Of a stretch of DNA of 64,000 nt, positions 27,413 through 37,910 are shown piece after piece. The DNA is taken from contig JAPMXV010000004.1 in the NCBI GenBank assembly GCA_026936335.1, positions 1 through 64,000 on the forward strand, read 5' to 3'. The DNA comes from Mantamonas sphyraenae (Eukaryota > CRuMs > Mantamonadidae). How positions within the stretch are numbered: position 1 is the stretch's first letter; each line of letters begins with the position of its first letter. Under the pieces are notes generated by a model. The model saw only the letters and a list, made by a program, of their open reading frames with translations, did not search any database and was not told the DNA's origin. The translations under genes and the position numbers were made by a program.

Positions 27413-28594
27413 TCATGTATCCCTCTCAGCAAGCACTTGAAACAACTCTTCCTCCTCCTCCTCCTCCTCCTCCTCTTCCTCCTCCCCCAGCCGCACACGA
27501 GCATACGCATCCTCCCGCTCCCGCATCAGCAACCGCTCTCGTTCCTCCTGCGTCCCGTCTGCACCTCCCCTGCCTGCCGTCTTGCCCGTGTTGTACAGGT
27601 AGATGGAGATCGACACAATCACTGCCGCCAGGTCAAACTGCAGCGTAATGGTGTGACCAAACGCCAGCCAGCTCACTGCAGCCGTGAAAAAGATGGCCAC
27701 ACCCGATGCAAACACCTTGACGATGTTGTTCAGGTGCTTGATGACCAGTGCCGTCACCAACCCCAGCACCACCTGGTTGCCCAGAACCAGCCACACGGGG
27801 CCCCGGAAGCCGTCCAGGAAGCCCCGTTCGTTGAGACGGTCGAAATCTGTAAATGCGAGTGCCAATGTGTTGAAGAACACCCCCCATGAGGCCAGCAGCA
27901 CGTTCTGGAACCAGATGCTGTCCTCGCGCCGCCGTTTCATCAACAGTTCCGTAAACACGCCCGAGAAACCACTTAGCGTGGTCATCACAAGCACCAACAG
28001 CCATCCCCACCCATTAAACGTGGCCACAGCCGTTTCTGTGTGTGACACCGCACGTGTACCGCAGTGGCCCGCCGGTAGCTGCGAAACCATCACCCCCGTG
28101 CACAGCAGCGCCATGGCGCTCCATTGGATCTGCGACAGATGGCGCTTCAGAATCACTCGTGACAACACGCCAATCGAGATGATGCGCAGATTCGACAGGA
28201 TCTGCACCGTCGACGGGTCAAAGTGGGTCAAGAGCAGATACACCAAGTTGTTGTCAACCACGTAGATCAAGCCCGGCACAGCATACTTGGCATACTCCAC
28301 CCGATCAAAGTGCACCCTTGGCCGGTGCTTCGAACCCACTGGGTGCCGACGCAGCAGCAGCAACAGTATCACCAACGACACAAGACCTTTCAGCACCTCG
28401 CTCAGCAGCGTCACGCTGATGAACATGTACTCGTAGCTTCCGTTCACCTTGCTGTTCTCCACAAGCAGTGCCTGCGAGCTGTCCACCACCGTCAACATGG
28501 CCACCGCCGCAGCATCGGCTGCCCGTTGGCCCACCATCCCTGTTCGACTTGCCACACCCTGCGCCGCCGCAATTGCAAATAGCATGAATTGCAT
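27413..28594 (-). CDS. Nucleotide-sugar transporter, SLC35A family
   Basis: 393 residues from ATG at 28594, single exon, with ten predicted membrane spans. The segment KYAVPGLIYVVDNNLVYLLL followed by DPSTVQILSNLRIISIGVLSR is the hallmark of CMP-sialic acid/UDP-galactose/UDP-GlcNAc carriers. FNGWGWLLVLVMTTLSGFSG and the later ..LTALVIKHLNNIVKVFASGV match the second half. These Golgi antiporters bring nucleotide sugars into the lumen in exchange for the nucleoside monophosphate. The sugar cannot be told from sequence; the family placement is nearest SLC35A4-type and plant CMP-sialic-acid-transporter-like proteins. The cytosolic C-tail is acidic with a Glu run from a TCC repeat. WASHC4 ends 72 bp upstream on the same strand. 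Confidence 0.88.
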   Translation of the reverse strand: MQFMLFAIAAAQGVASRTGMVGQRAADAAAVAMLTVVDSSQALLVENSKVNGSYEYMFISVTLLSEVLKGLVSLVILLLLLRRHPVGSKHRPRVHFDRVEYAKYAVPGLIYVVDNNLVYLLLTHFDPSTVQILSNLRIISIGVLSRVILKRHLSQIQWSAMALLCTGVMVSQLPAGHCGTRAVSHTETAVATFNGWGWLLVLVMTTLSGFSGVFTELLMKRRREDSIWFQNVLLASWGVFFNTLALAFTDFDRLNERGFLDGFRGPVWLVLGNQVVLGLVTALVIKHLNNIVKVFASGVAIFFTAAVSWLAFGHTITLQFDLAAVIVSISIYLYNTGKTAGRGGADGTQEERERLLMREREDAYARVRLGEEEEEEEEEEEEELFQVLAERDT

Positions 28595-28666
28595 GTCCTC
28601 TCCGTGCCCACCATGTCTGCAACTTCACATTCTCCTCTACATTTGCCTTGCCGATCCCTCCAAAAC

Positions 28667-31600
28667 TCACGCATCGTCCTTGAAAAACACTCGCGCTCCC
28701 GTAAACGAAAAGTACAGCAGCTCCAGCTCTTGCTCAAAGCTCTGCAGCTTGCGCAGCGTCAGACGCAGCGACTGCACGCTCTCGTCCTCGCCTCGCTTCT
28801 TCTTTTGGATCGTTTCGTTGTGCTTGGCCTGCTCGCTCTCGTAGCGCTCATGCACGCTGTCGAACCAGTGCAGCGAGTCAAACAGGTCGTTCTGGTCCAG
28901 CAGCTTCAGGATGTACGCCACACCAATAGCAAACCCGTCGTCCGTGAACGACGCCTCCTTGCCCTTCTTGGTCAGCTTCTCCTTCTCCACCAGCATGTGT
29001 GCGCAGTAGTTGATTGTCAGCGGCGGCACAATGATGTAGAACGCGTGCATGTGCTTGTTCTTCACGTCTCGGAACGACGATGCAAACACATTCACAAGCT
29101 TCTTCAGGTACTCTGTTCCCTCGCTGAAGTTCTCCGACAGGTTCTGGATGATGCTGTCCAGGTTCTCCGCCGCCTGCACCGTTCGTTCGCTCAGGCCCGC
29201 CGACGACGACGACTCTCCAAACGACGCCAGCTTCTTCAGATCCGGCACAAACCGGATGGCATTGGCACAGTAGTGCAGACCGCCTGCGCGGATCATGCGA
29301 ATGTAGCCCAGTGTGTTGCCAATCTCCGTGATCAGGATGCGGAACTGGTCCAGGAACGACAGGCCGTCGTCCGTCACACCCAGCTTGCGGATCTCCTTGT
29401 TGAATTTCTCCGCACGCTCAAAAGGATACTGGTTGTTCAGCTCCTCCTTGTGGTTGCGGTAGAACTTGATGTCGTTCAGCAGACGCGACTTGATCTGGTC
29501 GTCAAACAGAAACTGCGAAAAGATGACAAACTTCTGGCGCAGGAAGTGGAACGTAAAGTTCACCGTCGTGTTCATGATACCCGTGCCGTGCGTGCGGATG
29601 CTGTTGGCAATGTGGCGGATGTTGATCGTGTGCAGGTGCTTGTTGTCCGACTCCCGCTCAATGAAGATCTGGTTGTTCAGGTTGTAGTTGTACCGCGACA
29701 CAAAGATGTGAATGTTGCGCATGATTTCCAGCACGTCCAGTCCCTGCTCCAGCGTCGCTCCGGGCAGAAACACCTCGGCCAGCTTCAGGCCGTACTTTTC
29801 CAGCGCCAGGTTGCGCATCTCCTCGTACGTCTTCCAGTCCTGCGGCGTCAGTGTGGTCAGATTGTAGAACGTCGTGTCCAGGTAGTGTGTCACCTGGCCC
29901 TTGATGTCCAGCCAGCGATCAAAGAACGGCAGCGGCCGAATGCGCAGAAACTGCGTCAGGTCCTTCATGCCGTTCTGGTACGGGTTGCGCTCGCTCACCT
30001 GCAAGTGCGAGTGGATGTGCAGGCGCAGGTCCGTCTCGATGTCCATGCACAGCGGCTTGACAATCGTGTCCTCGATCATGGTTTCCAGTGTTTCGATGTA
30101 GCGGTTGAGCAGGTCGTGCGGCGACTCGCAGTGCTGCACTCCCTTGAGCACAGGCACGGGGTCACGCAGTGCAGTCACAAGGTACGTCAGGTTGGACGCC
30201 TTGGACGGCCGCTCGTAGATGTCTGCAAACATCGCCGGGTACATGTCCCTGCTCCAGTACATGAAGCTTGTGTCGCACGCCGTGTGCATCAGCATCTGCA
30301 GATCCGACAGAAAGTCCAGCTTGGTGATCTGCTGGTACAGTGCCTCCCACTCCACGTCGCGGAACAGGCCGTGTGGACGCAGCACCTCCAGGGCAAGCTG
30401 CAGGATGTTGCGTCGCTGGTGTGTCAGTGCACCACTGAGCATGTGCAAGGCTACCTGTGCTGCACTCAGGGCGTCTGCCTTGGCGTCGGTCATCTTGCGG
30501 CCACCCGACAGCTTCTCCTTGGCCACGCCAAAGGCGTGCTGCAGATCGATGCTCAGCTGCTGGATCATGTACGACAGGTTGTTGGCAATGACGTTGGAGC
30601 GCCTGTGGTATGTAAACTCGATGGCCTTGAGCGTCTGCATGAGCTCTGCGATGCAGCGCACGTGCGAAGAAAAGAAGGGCGCCTCCATGGCCTGGTGCAT
30701 AAACACCATGCTCTTGAGCAGGTTCAGGATCTGGTTAGCCAACACCACGCCCTGGATGAACAGGGACATGCGCGTGATGAGGATGTCACGCACGTCCTCG
30801 TCTGTGCTCAGGTTGGATTCCATGCGCACCATCCACGTGGCCGTACGCACGTACAGCTCGTTTGTGTCCTTGGCAAAGTTGCTGTCCAGGCTCTTGATCA
30901 GTTCTTTGTGGAAGGCGCTGGTCTTTGTGTTGCTCAGGGTTTTCACCATGGCCGGCACGCGGTTCTTGAGAAACTCTGCAGGCAACCAGATGGCCGAGCC
31001 GTACAGGTGCACCAGAGGCACCTGCTTGTACATGTCCCACAGCGCACGGAAGTACTTCTTGTCTTCTTTGTTGCGGTACAGTTGGTAGTAGAACACATAC
31101 AGGCCGCAGAAGCCCACAAACTGGCGCCGCTCGTCGGTTTCGCTCGTGTCGCCGATCTTGGCGGCAAACTCCTGCAGCAGGTGCTGCAGGCAAAACTTAA
31201 ACTCGTTGTGCAGGACTTGGTTGCTGCGCACATCCACGAGGCCATAGTGGTCGTACTCTTGCTCCACACACGTCTGGAAGATCATGTTGCACAGCAGCTC
31301 GCCCTCCACCTTGAGCACGTACTTTTCCATCTGCCTCATGACGTCGTCATCGACATCGTACCGCGACGGCTCCAGTTTGATCGACTTCATCATGCGCTTG
31401 TAGTGAGCCCACTGCGTTTGCAGATGGTAGTTCTGTGCAATGACCTCGTCCAGCGTGATCAAAATGGTAAACGCGTGCGCAATGGCCTTGAAGCAGCTCA
31501 CAAAGTGGACGCCTGTACAGCCAGTGGACACGGGAGGTGCGTACACACGCCAGTGTGAGGGGGAGGACATGCGGCGGGGAAGTGTGTATGTGGCGGCAGA

Positions 31601-32481
31601 CGGGCAGCGTGTGAGCGGATGCAGCTGGAATTCGCCCGGAACAGCGCGGCCGAACCAGCGCGTGGATGTGTGAAATGTGGCCCCCCGAAAACCTACCTTT
31701 GAAGCTGGCCTTGTACAGGCGCTGGTCGACATGAAAGAGCGACGCCAGCTGACGCACGAGATTGCGCACCACGTCGTAGATGCGCTCCACATACTCGCTG
31801 AGATGCATAAAGAAGGGCATCATGCGGCCAATCTCAAGCTGCACGTCGCCCTCGTGCACCGTTTCGCCTTCCAGGCGCTCGCCAAACATGGCCAGCACGG
31901 GATACAGTTCGTTCTCGGCCTGTGTGCATGTGCACATGCGTCACGTGCGCGGTGCAGTCCTCGTGTAAGTCTGTCTGTGCACTGCGCCGTGCTCGGCCTC
32001 GCACCCTCGCAGCGCCAGCAAGAGGACAAGAAGAGGGCTTTTTGGCTACAGCCCTCGAACGACACGTACCTCGTTTTCCAGCTCATGCACCTCCATCATG
32101 AGCGAGCTGAGCACGTGGATGATCTTGTTGAACACGCGGTTGGTGGTGCGCACCAGTTCAAACACGTTGGTCTGCTCGTACGCCTGCACCTCGAGGGCAA
32201 TGGGGTCGCACGTCGCATCCCAGATTTCGCTCAGCGACTCGTTCAGCTCCTCCTCGATGCCCACCAGCTTCTGCGAGTACTCGTCGGCAAACTTGATCAG
32301 CTTGCGCTCCTGGATCTTGGTCACCTTTTGACCTGTGCATGGTGTGTCAGACCGCTGAGCGCTGTACTCGTGCCAACGTTGGCCCGCACTCTCTCCTCCC
32401 CTTACGTGTTGTTCCATCGTCAAACTCGTCGTACACATACTCGTCCGCATTGCTGCTGCTGCTGCTGCTGCTGCTGCTCAT
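28667..32481 (-). CDS. WASHC4: WASH complex subunit 4 (SWIP)
   Basis: Exons 32406-32481, 32070-32332, 31697-31919 and 28667-31512 encode 1135 residues; human SWIP has about 1173. The family is recognised along the whole length, for example RQFVGFCGLYVFYYQLYRNK in the middle and LLDQNDLFDSLHWFDSVHER followed by FEQELELLYFSFTGARVFF at the end. SWIP is a helical scaffold of the pentameric WASH complex, which activates Arp2/3 on endosomes and supports retromer sorting. The protein starts with a Ser run (CTG/AGC repeat at 32455-32478) before NADEYVYDEFDD. Introns are 73, 150 and 184 nt, all near the 5' end, with CA-rich acceptors. Confidence 0.92.
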
Positions 32482-32585
32482 GGCGGACCTGAGGAAAAGG
32501 ACGTGTGTGGCTGGTCTGGGCCTGCCCGCGCAGCAGGAAACAATCCAATCCAATGCAATGGTCCATTCCATTCACTTCTCACTTC

Positions 32586-32647
32586 TCACAACTCTGCCTC
32601 CTCATCACCCTCCTCACCTGCACCTGCGCTGCTGCTGCTCGATGAAC

Positions 32648-32679
<32 letters not shown>

Positions 32680-34892
32680 GATTGCATCTTCTTCTTCTTC
32701 CACGCATGGGCAAGCGCAAGCAACTTGTTGTGCGACTGCGACGCACTCTCGTCTGGAAACACATACTCTGCGTACTCCTCCCATCCTGCGTCGCTGCCAT
32801 CGTCTGCTTTGAGCAACCGTCGCTTCTTCACCTTGCGCGGCAGTCGCTCACGGATCTTCTTCTCGCTCTCCTCATCGCCACACTGCTTCTCAAACGCATG
32901 CCAGTTCTCCAGCAGCGTCGCACGCTGTTCCTTCTTGTCGTTGCCCTTGAGATACTCGTCGGCGCGTTCAAACACGGCCCGTGTCTTGTCCACCATGCTT
33001 GCGCCCACCTCCTCCACACTGCTCTCAAACTGTGCGTAGCTCAGCCACACCTTGACGTGCTTTGTGCGCTGCAGCAGACGCTCGTACAGGTCGCGCACCA
33101 CGTCGTTGTCTCCGTTCTCCACCTCAAAGTCAATGTATGCCTTCCACAGCACCTCCGGCATGTCCAGCAGCGGCTGGTCGATGGCCAGCTCGTACACCTC
33201 CCGCGCACGCTGGTTCTCTCCCAGCGACCGCTCCAGCTCTGCGTACTTTGTCCACGCCTTGCAATTCGACGGATCAAACATCAGGTATTGGTCATACAGC
33301 TTGCGGCATCGGTCGATGTTGCCCAGTTGCAGCTCCATCTCAATGTACCCGCGAAACACCTTGTCCTTAGGCTGCACGCCGATGGCATGGCCCAACACCT
33401 TGCGTGCCGCCTCCAGGTCCAGCTGCCGCACCTCAAAGTGGGCAAAGTTGAGCCACAGCTTGCCAAAGGTGAACTTCTTGTGCGGCACCGCCTTGACGGC
33501 CATTTTGTACACCGCCCGTGTGCGTTCCACATCCTCGCACACAAGCTCCTCATACAGCGCATAGTTCAGCCACAGGTAGATGTACCGCCTCCAGTAGCGC
33601 TTCTCCTCCACAGGCGGCAGGTTGGCAATGGCCTGCTCGTACACGTTTCGCACCCGCTCCCGGTCGCCGTTGGTCTCCTCCAAACGGATGTAGTCGAACC
33701 ACACGTCGTAATTCAGCGGATCCTCCTTCACCTGTTCCTCGTACTGGAAGCGGCGCTTGTTGAGAATCACCTCCTCAATGCCCTCCTTGTCGCCGTGCTG
33801 CTTCTCAAACGCCATAAAGTTGGCGTACAGCTCACGCGCCTTGTTCTTGGCAATGTTGTCCAGGGCAAACGTGTAGATGGCCCTCGCCCGTTCGTACTCT
33901 TTGCACCGCGTCTCAAACTCGGCAAACTCCACAAACAGCTGCTCCTTGGGCTCGTCCGCAAACAGATCGACGGCCCGCTCAAACACCCCGCGCGCACGTT
34001 CGATCTGCCCCTGCTTCTCCTCAAACCGGGCGTACTTGACAAACGCCTTTACGTTTGCGTGGCAACGCACGTAGCGTTCAAACACCTGCCGTGCCCTGTC
34101 AAACTCCCGGTAGCGCACTTCCAGCTTGATGTACGCCAGCCACGACGGCTCGGTCGGCTCCCACTCCATCCATCGCTCAAACACCTGCCTTGCCGCTGCC
34201 ACGTTGCCCAGCATCTCCTCCATAAACGCGTACTTGTACCACAGTCGATCCACACGCGGCAGATACGCCACAGCGCGGTCAAACACATTGCGCGCGTGGT
34301 TGACGAACCCGTGCCGCATCTCCATGTCCACGTAGTAGATCCTGTCAACGTCGCATCATCAGTCCCGTCGTGTGTCCAACGGTGTTACCACCCAGTCCCG
34401 TGTCAGAGTGTGACCATGTGTGTGTGTGTGCGTTGACGTTGGAGAACGAACCACCCAACGCGCGCGCGCATGTTCCGTCCCACCTGCCCTGTCACCGAGG
34501 CGATGTGCATGCACATGGTTCACTTACCAATACGTGTGGTTGGTGTAGTCGACCTCAATGGCCCGTTCCCACACCGAGCGACATCGCTTAAACTCCCCCT
34601 GGGACTCTTCCCAGCGTGCGTACTTGAGCCAGGCGTACTTGTTGCGCTTGTCCTTGCGCAGGCTGTTCTCAAACTCCACTCGTTTGTGCGTTTGGTACTC
34701 CTTCAACTCCTCCTCATCCATCACCTTGCTCTTTGGTGCTCGGTACTCTGCACTCTGCTTCTCCTGCGACTCGCGGATGATCTGCTCTGCTGTGATTTGC
34801 TTCTTGGCCGGCGCCTTGTTCTTCACCGCCCCGCTGCGCGACTTGGGCTGCAGCCACGACGGCGTCTCATCCTTCTTCCGGCTCGACGACAT
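32586..34892 (-). CDS. CRNKL1: Crooked-neck-like splicing factor (Clf1/Syf3)
   Basis: Exons 34528-34892 and 32586-34341 encode 706 residues, with a 186-nt intron (donor GTAAGTG). The N-terminus has the conserved KNKAPAKKQITAEQIIRESQ motif. From about residue 70 to 600 it is an array of roughly 15 HAT (half-a-TPR) repeats with the typical W..Y..FE....ARxVFERAL pattern, e.g. LWYKYAFMEEMLGNVAAARQ. CRNKL1 is a scaffold of the Prp19-associated (NineTeen) complex needed to activate the spliceosome in the nucleus. The C-tail has a basic KKVKKRRLL stretch and a poly-Ser run from a GTC/TCG repeat (about 32644-32685). Size agrees with the family. Confidence 0.95.
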
Positions 34893-35025
34893 CGGGAGTG
34901 ACGCGTGGGACTGGGGAAGGGGAAAGGAGGAGAGGGGAAAAGGGGATTGTGCTGGTGTGCCGGGCGCCGCGCACCTCCACCCACCACAATCCCCCCCTCC
35001 GTCACGAACTGTGCCCTGAGCAGCC
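34893..35025. promoter_or_regulatory. Bidirectional promoter region, CRNKL1 and Sel1 gene
   Basis: 133 bp between the divergent start codons at 34892 (minus) and 35026 (plus). It is purine-rich on the plus strand in the first half (34915-34945), followed by C-rich sequence. Promoter function is inferred from gene orientation only. Confidence 0.35.
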
Positions 35026-36132
35026 ATGAGCACCGATTTGTACAGAGAAGCGGTCACTCGCTACCAAGCGCTCAAGCTGAAGCGGCGCCAGGAGGCCATG
35101 ATTGAGGAGCAGGCGCTGGCCATGGTGCAGGGCGATGTGCAAGTGGAGAGCGAAGAAGCCGAGGAGCAATCGTCGGCGTCGACAGAGGAGACGACGACGA
35201 CGTCCTCCTCCTCTTCTTCCTCCACCTCAGAGATGGATACAGCAGCAGCCGCCGCCGAGAGTGGGAATGGACGTACGGATGGGAGACAGGTGGACACGAG
35301 CGCGCTGAAAGCAGAGGACGAAGCCGAAGCCAAGGAAATCGCAGGCATGCTGACGCAGGCGGCAGAGGAGGGCAACCTCAAGGCACTCACTCTGCTGGCG
35401 TATCTGTACGACACGGGCGACGAAGGAGTGGTCGAGTGTGACACTGTGCGTTCGTTGGATTTGTACAAAGCGGCAGCGGCCATGGACGATGTCGTGTCGC
35501 AAATCAACGTGGCAGAAAAGTACATGTGTGGCGTCGGCGTGGATGTGGACCTGGCTGCGGCACGACAGTACTGGCAGCTGGCCCTAAGCACAGTCAACGC
35601 ACACATGAGCCTCGGTGGCGTCACCACAGACCTGGTCTTTCAGTCGGACATCATCCACACCTTTACGGCCTTTATGACGCTGCGTGGCTACGGCAACACA
35701 CAGGAGAAGGAGGCACAAGGTGAGTCGAGTGGCAACAGCAGCGGCGAGAGCACCAGCGTCGCTGGTGGTGGTGGTGGTGGTGCCGTGAGTCAGGAGCAGC
35801 GTGACACAGCCATGCTGTACCTGTGGGAGCCCGCCAGCAATGGCTTTCCGCTGGCACTGCTGTGTCAGGGACTGCTTGTGGAGGACGGGCTGATGGACGG
35901 AGACAACGCAGAGAGTTACTACGTGCAGGCCAGTGCACCCGAAGGCATCTACCAACACTTCCTCTTCAACGACTTTGTGGCGTGGCAGATCCGACGCGCC
36001 GAAGAGGAGCAGGATGTCGACGCCATGAAGCTGCTTGCTGTCTGTTTCCGTTACGGTGTTTTGGATGTGAACCCCGACGAGGAGAGGGCGAATGAGATGG
36101 CAGCACAGGCTGCGAGCCTGCAGACCCAATAG
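35026..36132 (+). CDS. Sel1-repeat protein
   Basis: 368 residues from ATG at 35026, single exon. Residues 1-105 are charged, with a Ser/Thr run at 60-75. From about residue 105 the chain is helical with Sel1-like/TPR-type units: AAEEGNLKALTLLAYLYDTG, then VRSLDLYKAAAAMDDVVSQI, then VAEKYMCGVGVDVDLAAARQ. A Gly/Ser insert (VAGGGGGGAVS, GGT repeat) interrupts the array near 245-255 before further helices (FPLALLCQGLLVEDGLMDGD). Sel1 repeats mediate protein-protein contacts in ER-associated degradation and signalling complexes. There is no signal peptide or membrane span, so this is probably cytosolic. No orthologue is recognised. Its stop is 21 bp before the spastin-like start on the same strand. 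Confidence 0.72.
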   Translation: MSTDLYREAVTRYQALKLKRRQEAMIEEQALAMVQGDVQVESEEAEEQSSASTEETTTTSSSSSSSTSEMDTAAAAAESGNGRTDGRQVDTSALKAEDEAEAKEIAGMLTQAAEEGNLKALTLLAYLYDTGDEGVVECDTVRSLDLYKAAAAMDDVVSQINVAEKYMCGVGVDVDLAAARQYWQLALSTVNAHMSLGGVTTDLVFQSDIIHTFTAFMTLRGYGNTQEKEAQGESSGNSSGESTSVAGGGGGGAVSQEQRDTAMLYLWEPASNGFPLALLCQGLLVEDGLMDGDNAESYYVQASAPEGIYQHFLFNDFVAWQIRRAEEEQDVDAMKLLAVCFRYGVLDVNPDEERANEMAAQAASLQTQ

Positions 36133-36153
36133 AAACTGAATTGCTCGCTTTCA

Positions 36154-37878
36154 ATGCACGCTCGTCGAACGCAGTCGTCCAGCAACCACGTTGTACAATC
36201 ACAAGGGAAGGACGCAGCGGGTCTGTTTGACCAGGCATACAAGGACGCACTGGAAGGGGCGCAGCTGGAAGAGGAGGCGTTGCAGAGTGACCCCGTGCAC
36301 ATTCTTAAGCTTCAGGTGGCCCATCAGTTGTACAGGCACGCGCTCAATGATATGCGTGTGGTGGCTGGGTTGGGGGACGACAAAGGGGATGGGAGGCTGG
36401 AAGGGGTGACGGAGGAACAGCACGAACGAGCGGGCAAGCTGGTGGGCCAGCTGCAGGAACGGGTGCAGGACGTGGCTGCCCAGCTGCAGGCATTTGGTGT
36501 CGATGTGAATGAAGACGAGGGCTCACAAGGCAACCAAGGCCAAGGGGAGGAGGATGATGATGACAACACGGCGTCGTCCTCGTGGACAAGCAGCTGGTTT
36601 GGAGGCGCTGGGAACAAGGGAGACGACGACACATCGGGCAACAGCGGCAAGGGACGAGAGCAATCCCAAGGCCCACGGCTGTCCAACAAGGAGTACATTG
36701 TGCATCCGAGCATCAAGATCAAACGCAAGGGCGAGCAGGCAGACGACGGCCGTGCGAAAATGGAAACCACAAACTCGAGCACACGTGTGCGCGTCAGTCA
36801 AAGCAGCCCCAAAAGCACAGGAAGCAGCAGTGGCAACAGCAGTGGCAGTGGCAGTGGCAATGGCAGCAGCAGCAGCAGCAGCAGCAGCAGTGGCACGGGT
36901 GGAAGCAAAGAAACCTCAAAGGTGGCACAGGAGGCACAGGAGGCAGACGACGCAGAAGAACGGATGCGTGCCATCATGAAGAACATCGACCCAAAGATGG
37001 CAACTATGATTGCCGACGAGGTGCTGGAGGGCAGCCCTGGAGTGGCGTGGGAGGACATTGTCGGGTTGGACGATGTCAAGCGGCTCCTGAACGAGATGGT
37101 GGTGTATCCACTGCAACGACCGGACATCTTTACGGGCATCATTGCACCTCCACGTGGCCTGCTGCTGTTTGGACCTCCGGGCACAGGCAAGACGCTGCTG
37201 GCCAAGGCGATTGCCTCGCAGACCAACGCCCGCTTCATGTCCCTGTCTGCGTCTTCGCTCACCTCCAAGTTCTTTGGTGAGGGCGAAAAGATGGTGCGTG
37301 CTGCCTTTGCGGTGGCCAAGGCCATCCAGCCCACCGTCATGTTCTTTGACGAGGTCGATGCCTTGCTGAGTGCGCGTGGCAGTGGCAACGAACACGAGGC
37401 CAGCCGCAGGCTGAAAACCGAGTTTTTGGTGCATTTGGACGGCGTGTCGAGCAATGCCGACGACGACCAGGTGACAGTGATTGGGGCTACGAATCTGCCG
37501 GCTGAGCTTGACGAGGCTGCACGCAGGCGCTTCACCAAACGTGTGTATGTGCCTCTGCCCGACGCAGACACGCGTGCCAAGATCATTCTGTTGCATCTCA
37601 ACGACCAGGCGGTGGGACTGGACGAGAGCGAGCTGCAGGGCATTGCCGAACTCACCGAAGGCTACTCGCCAGCCGATCTCAAAGGCGTGTGCAAAGAGGC
37701 TGCCATGCAGCCCGTGCGTGAGCTCCAAGGCGACATTGTCAAGATTGGCAGTCGTGACGACCTGCGTCCCGTGGGCTACGACGATTTCGTGGTTGCTGTG
37801 GCCAACGTGCGCCCCAGTGTCTCTCAAGAGTCTCTGGCCGCCTACGAGGAGTTTGCATCTCAGTATGGTTCCAAGTGA
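36154..37878 (+). CDS. SPAST: Spastin-like AAA ATPase, microtubule severing
   Basis: 574 residues, single exon. An N-terminal helical segment (about 20-120, AGLFDQAYKDALEGAQLEEE onward) is compatible with an MIT domain. A long Ser/Gly/Lys linker (about 125-265) follows. The AAA module (about 270-560) starts with KNIDPKMATMIADEVLEG, and has Walker A GPPGTGKT, pore loop ASSLTSKFFGEGEKMVRAAF, Walker B VMFFDEVDALLS, ASRRLKTEFLVHLDGV, sensor 1 GATNLP, and arginine finger region DEAARRRFTKRVYV. The terminal helix with VRPSVSQESLAAYEEF is typical of spastin/katanin/fidgetin. Animal spastin severs microtubules and acts with ESCRT-III at endosomes and in cytokinesis. Best match within the group is spastin; fidgetin-like is the alternative. 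No hydrophobic hairpin is seen. Confidence 0.88.
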   Translation: MHARRTQSSSNHVVQSQGKDAAGLFDQAYKDALEGAQLEEEALQSDPVHILKLQVAHQLYRHALNDMRVVAGLGDDKGDGRLEGVTEEQHERAGKLVGQLQERVQDVAAQLQAFGVDVNEDEGSQGNQGQGEEDDDDNTASSSWTSSWFGGAGNKGDDDTSGNSGKGREQSQGPRLSNKEYIVHPSIKIKRKGEQADDGRAKMETTNSSTRVRVSQSSPKSTGSSSGNSSGSGSGNGSSSSSSSSSGTGGSKETSKVAQEAQEADDAEERMRAIMKNIDPKMATMIADEVLEGSPGVAWEDIVGLDDVKRLLNEMVVYPLQRPDIFTGIIAPPRGLLLFGPPGTGKTLLAKAIASQTNARFMSLSASSLTSKFFGEGEKMVRAAFAVAKAIQPTVMFFDEVDALLSARGSGNEHEASRRLKTEFLVHLDGVSSNADDDQVTVIGATNLPAELDEAARRRFTKRVYVPLPDADTRAKIILLHLNDQAVGLDESELQGIAELTEGYSPADLKGVCKEAAMQPVRELQGDIVKIGSRDDLRPVGYDDFVVAVANVRPSVSQESLAAYEEFASQYGSK

Positions 37879-37910
37879 GCAAGCATACACATTAATTCGA
37901 TGCTTCGGGA

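Noticed and set aside
28589-31558. 989-codon open frame on the plus strand
   Set aside because: It runs antisense to WASHC4, whose exons match the family along their full length; long antisense frames are common at this GC content.
36154-37878. Assigning the AAA ATPase to VPS4 or katanin
   Set aside because: The KNIDPKMATMIADEVL lead-in and the ASSLTSKFFGEGEK and FTKRVYVPLP segments fit spastin/fidgetin better, and the VPS4 beta-domain is absent.
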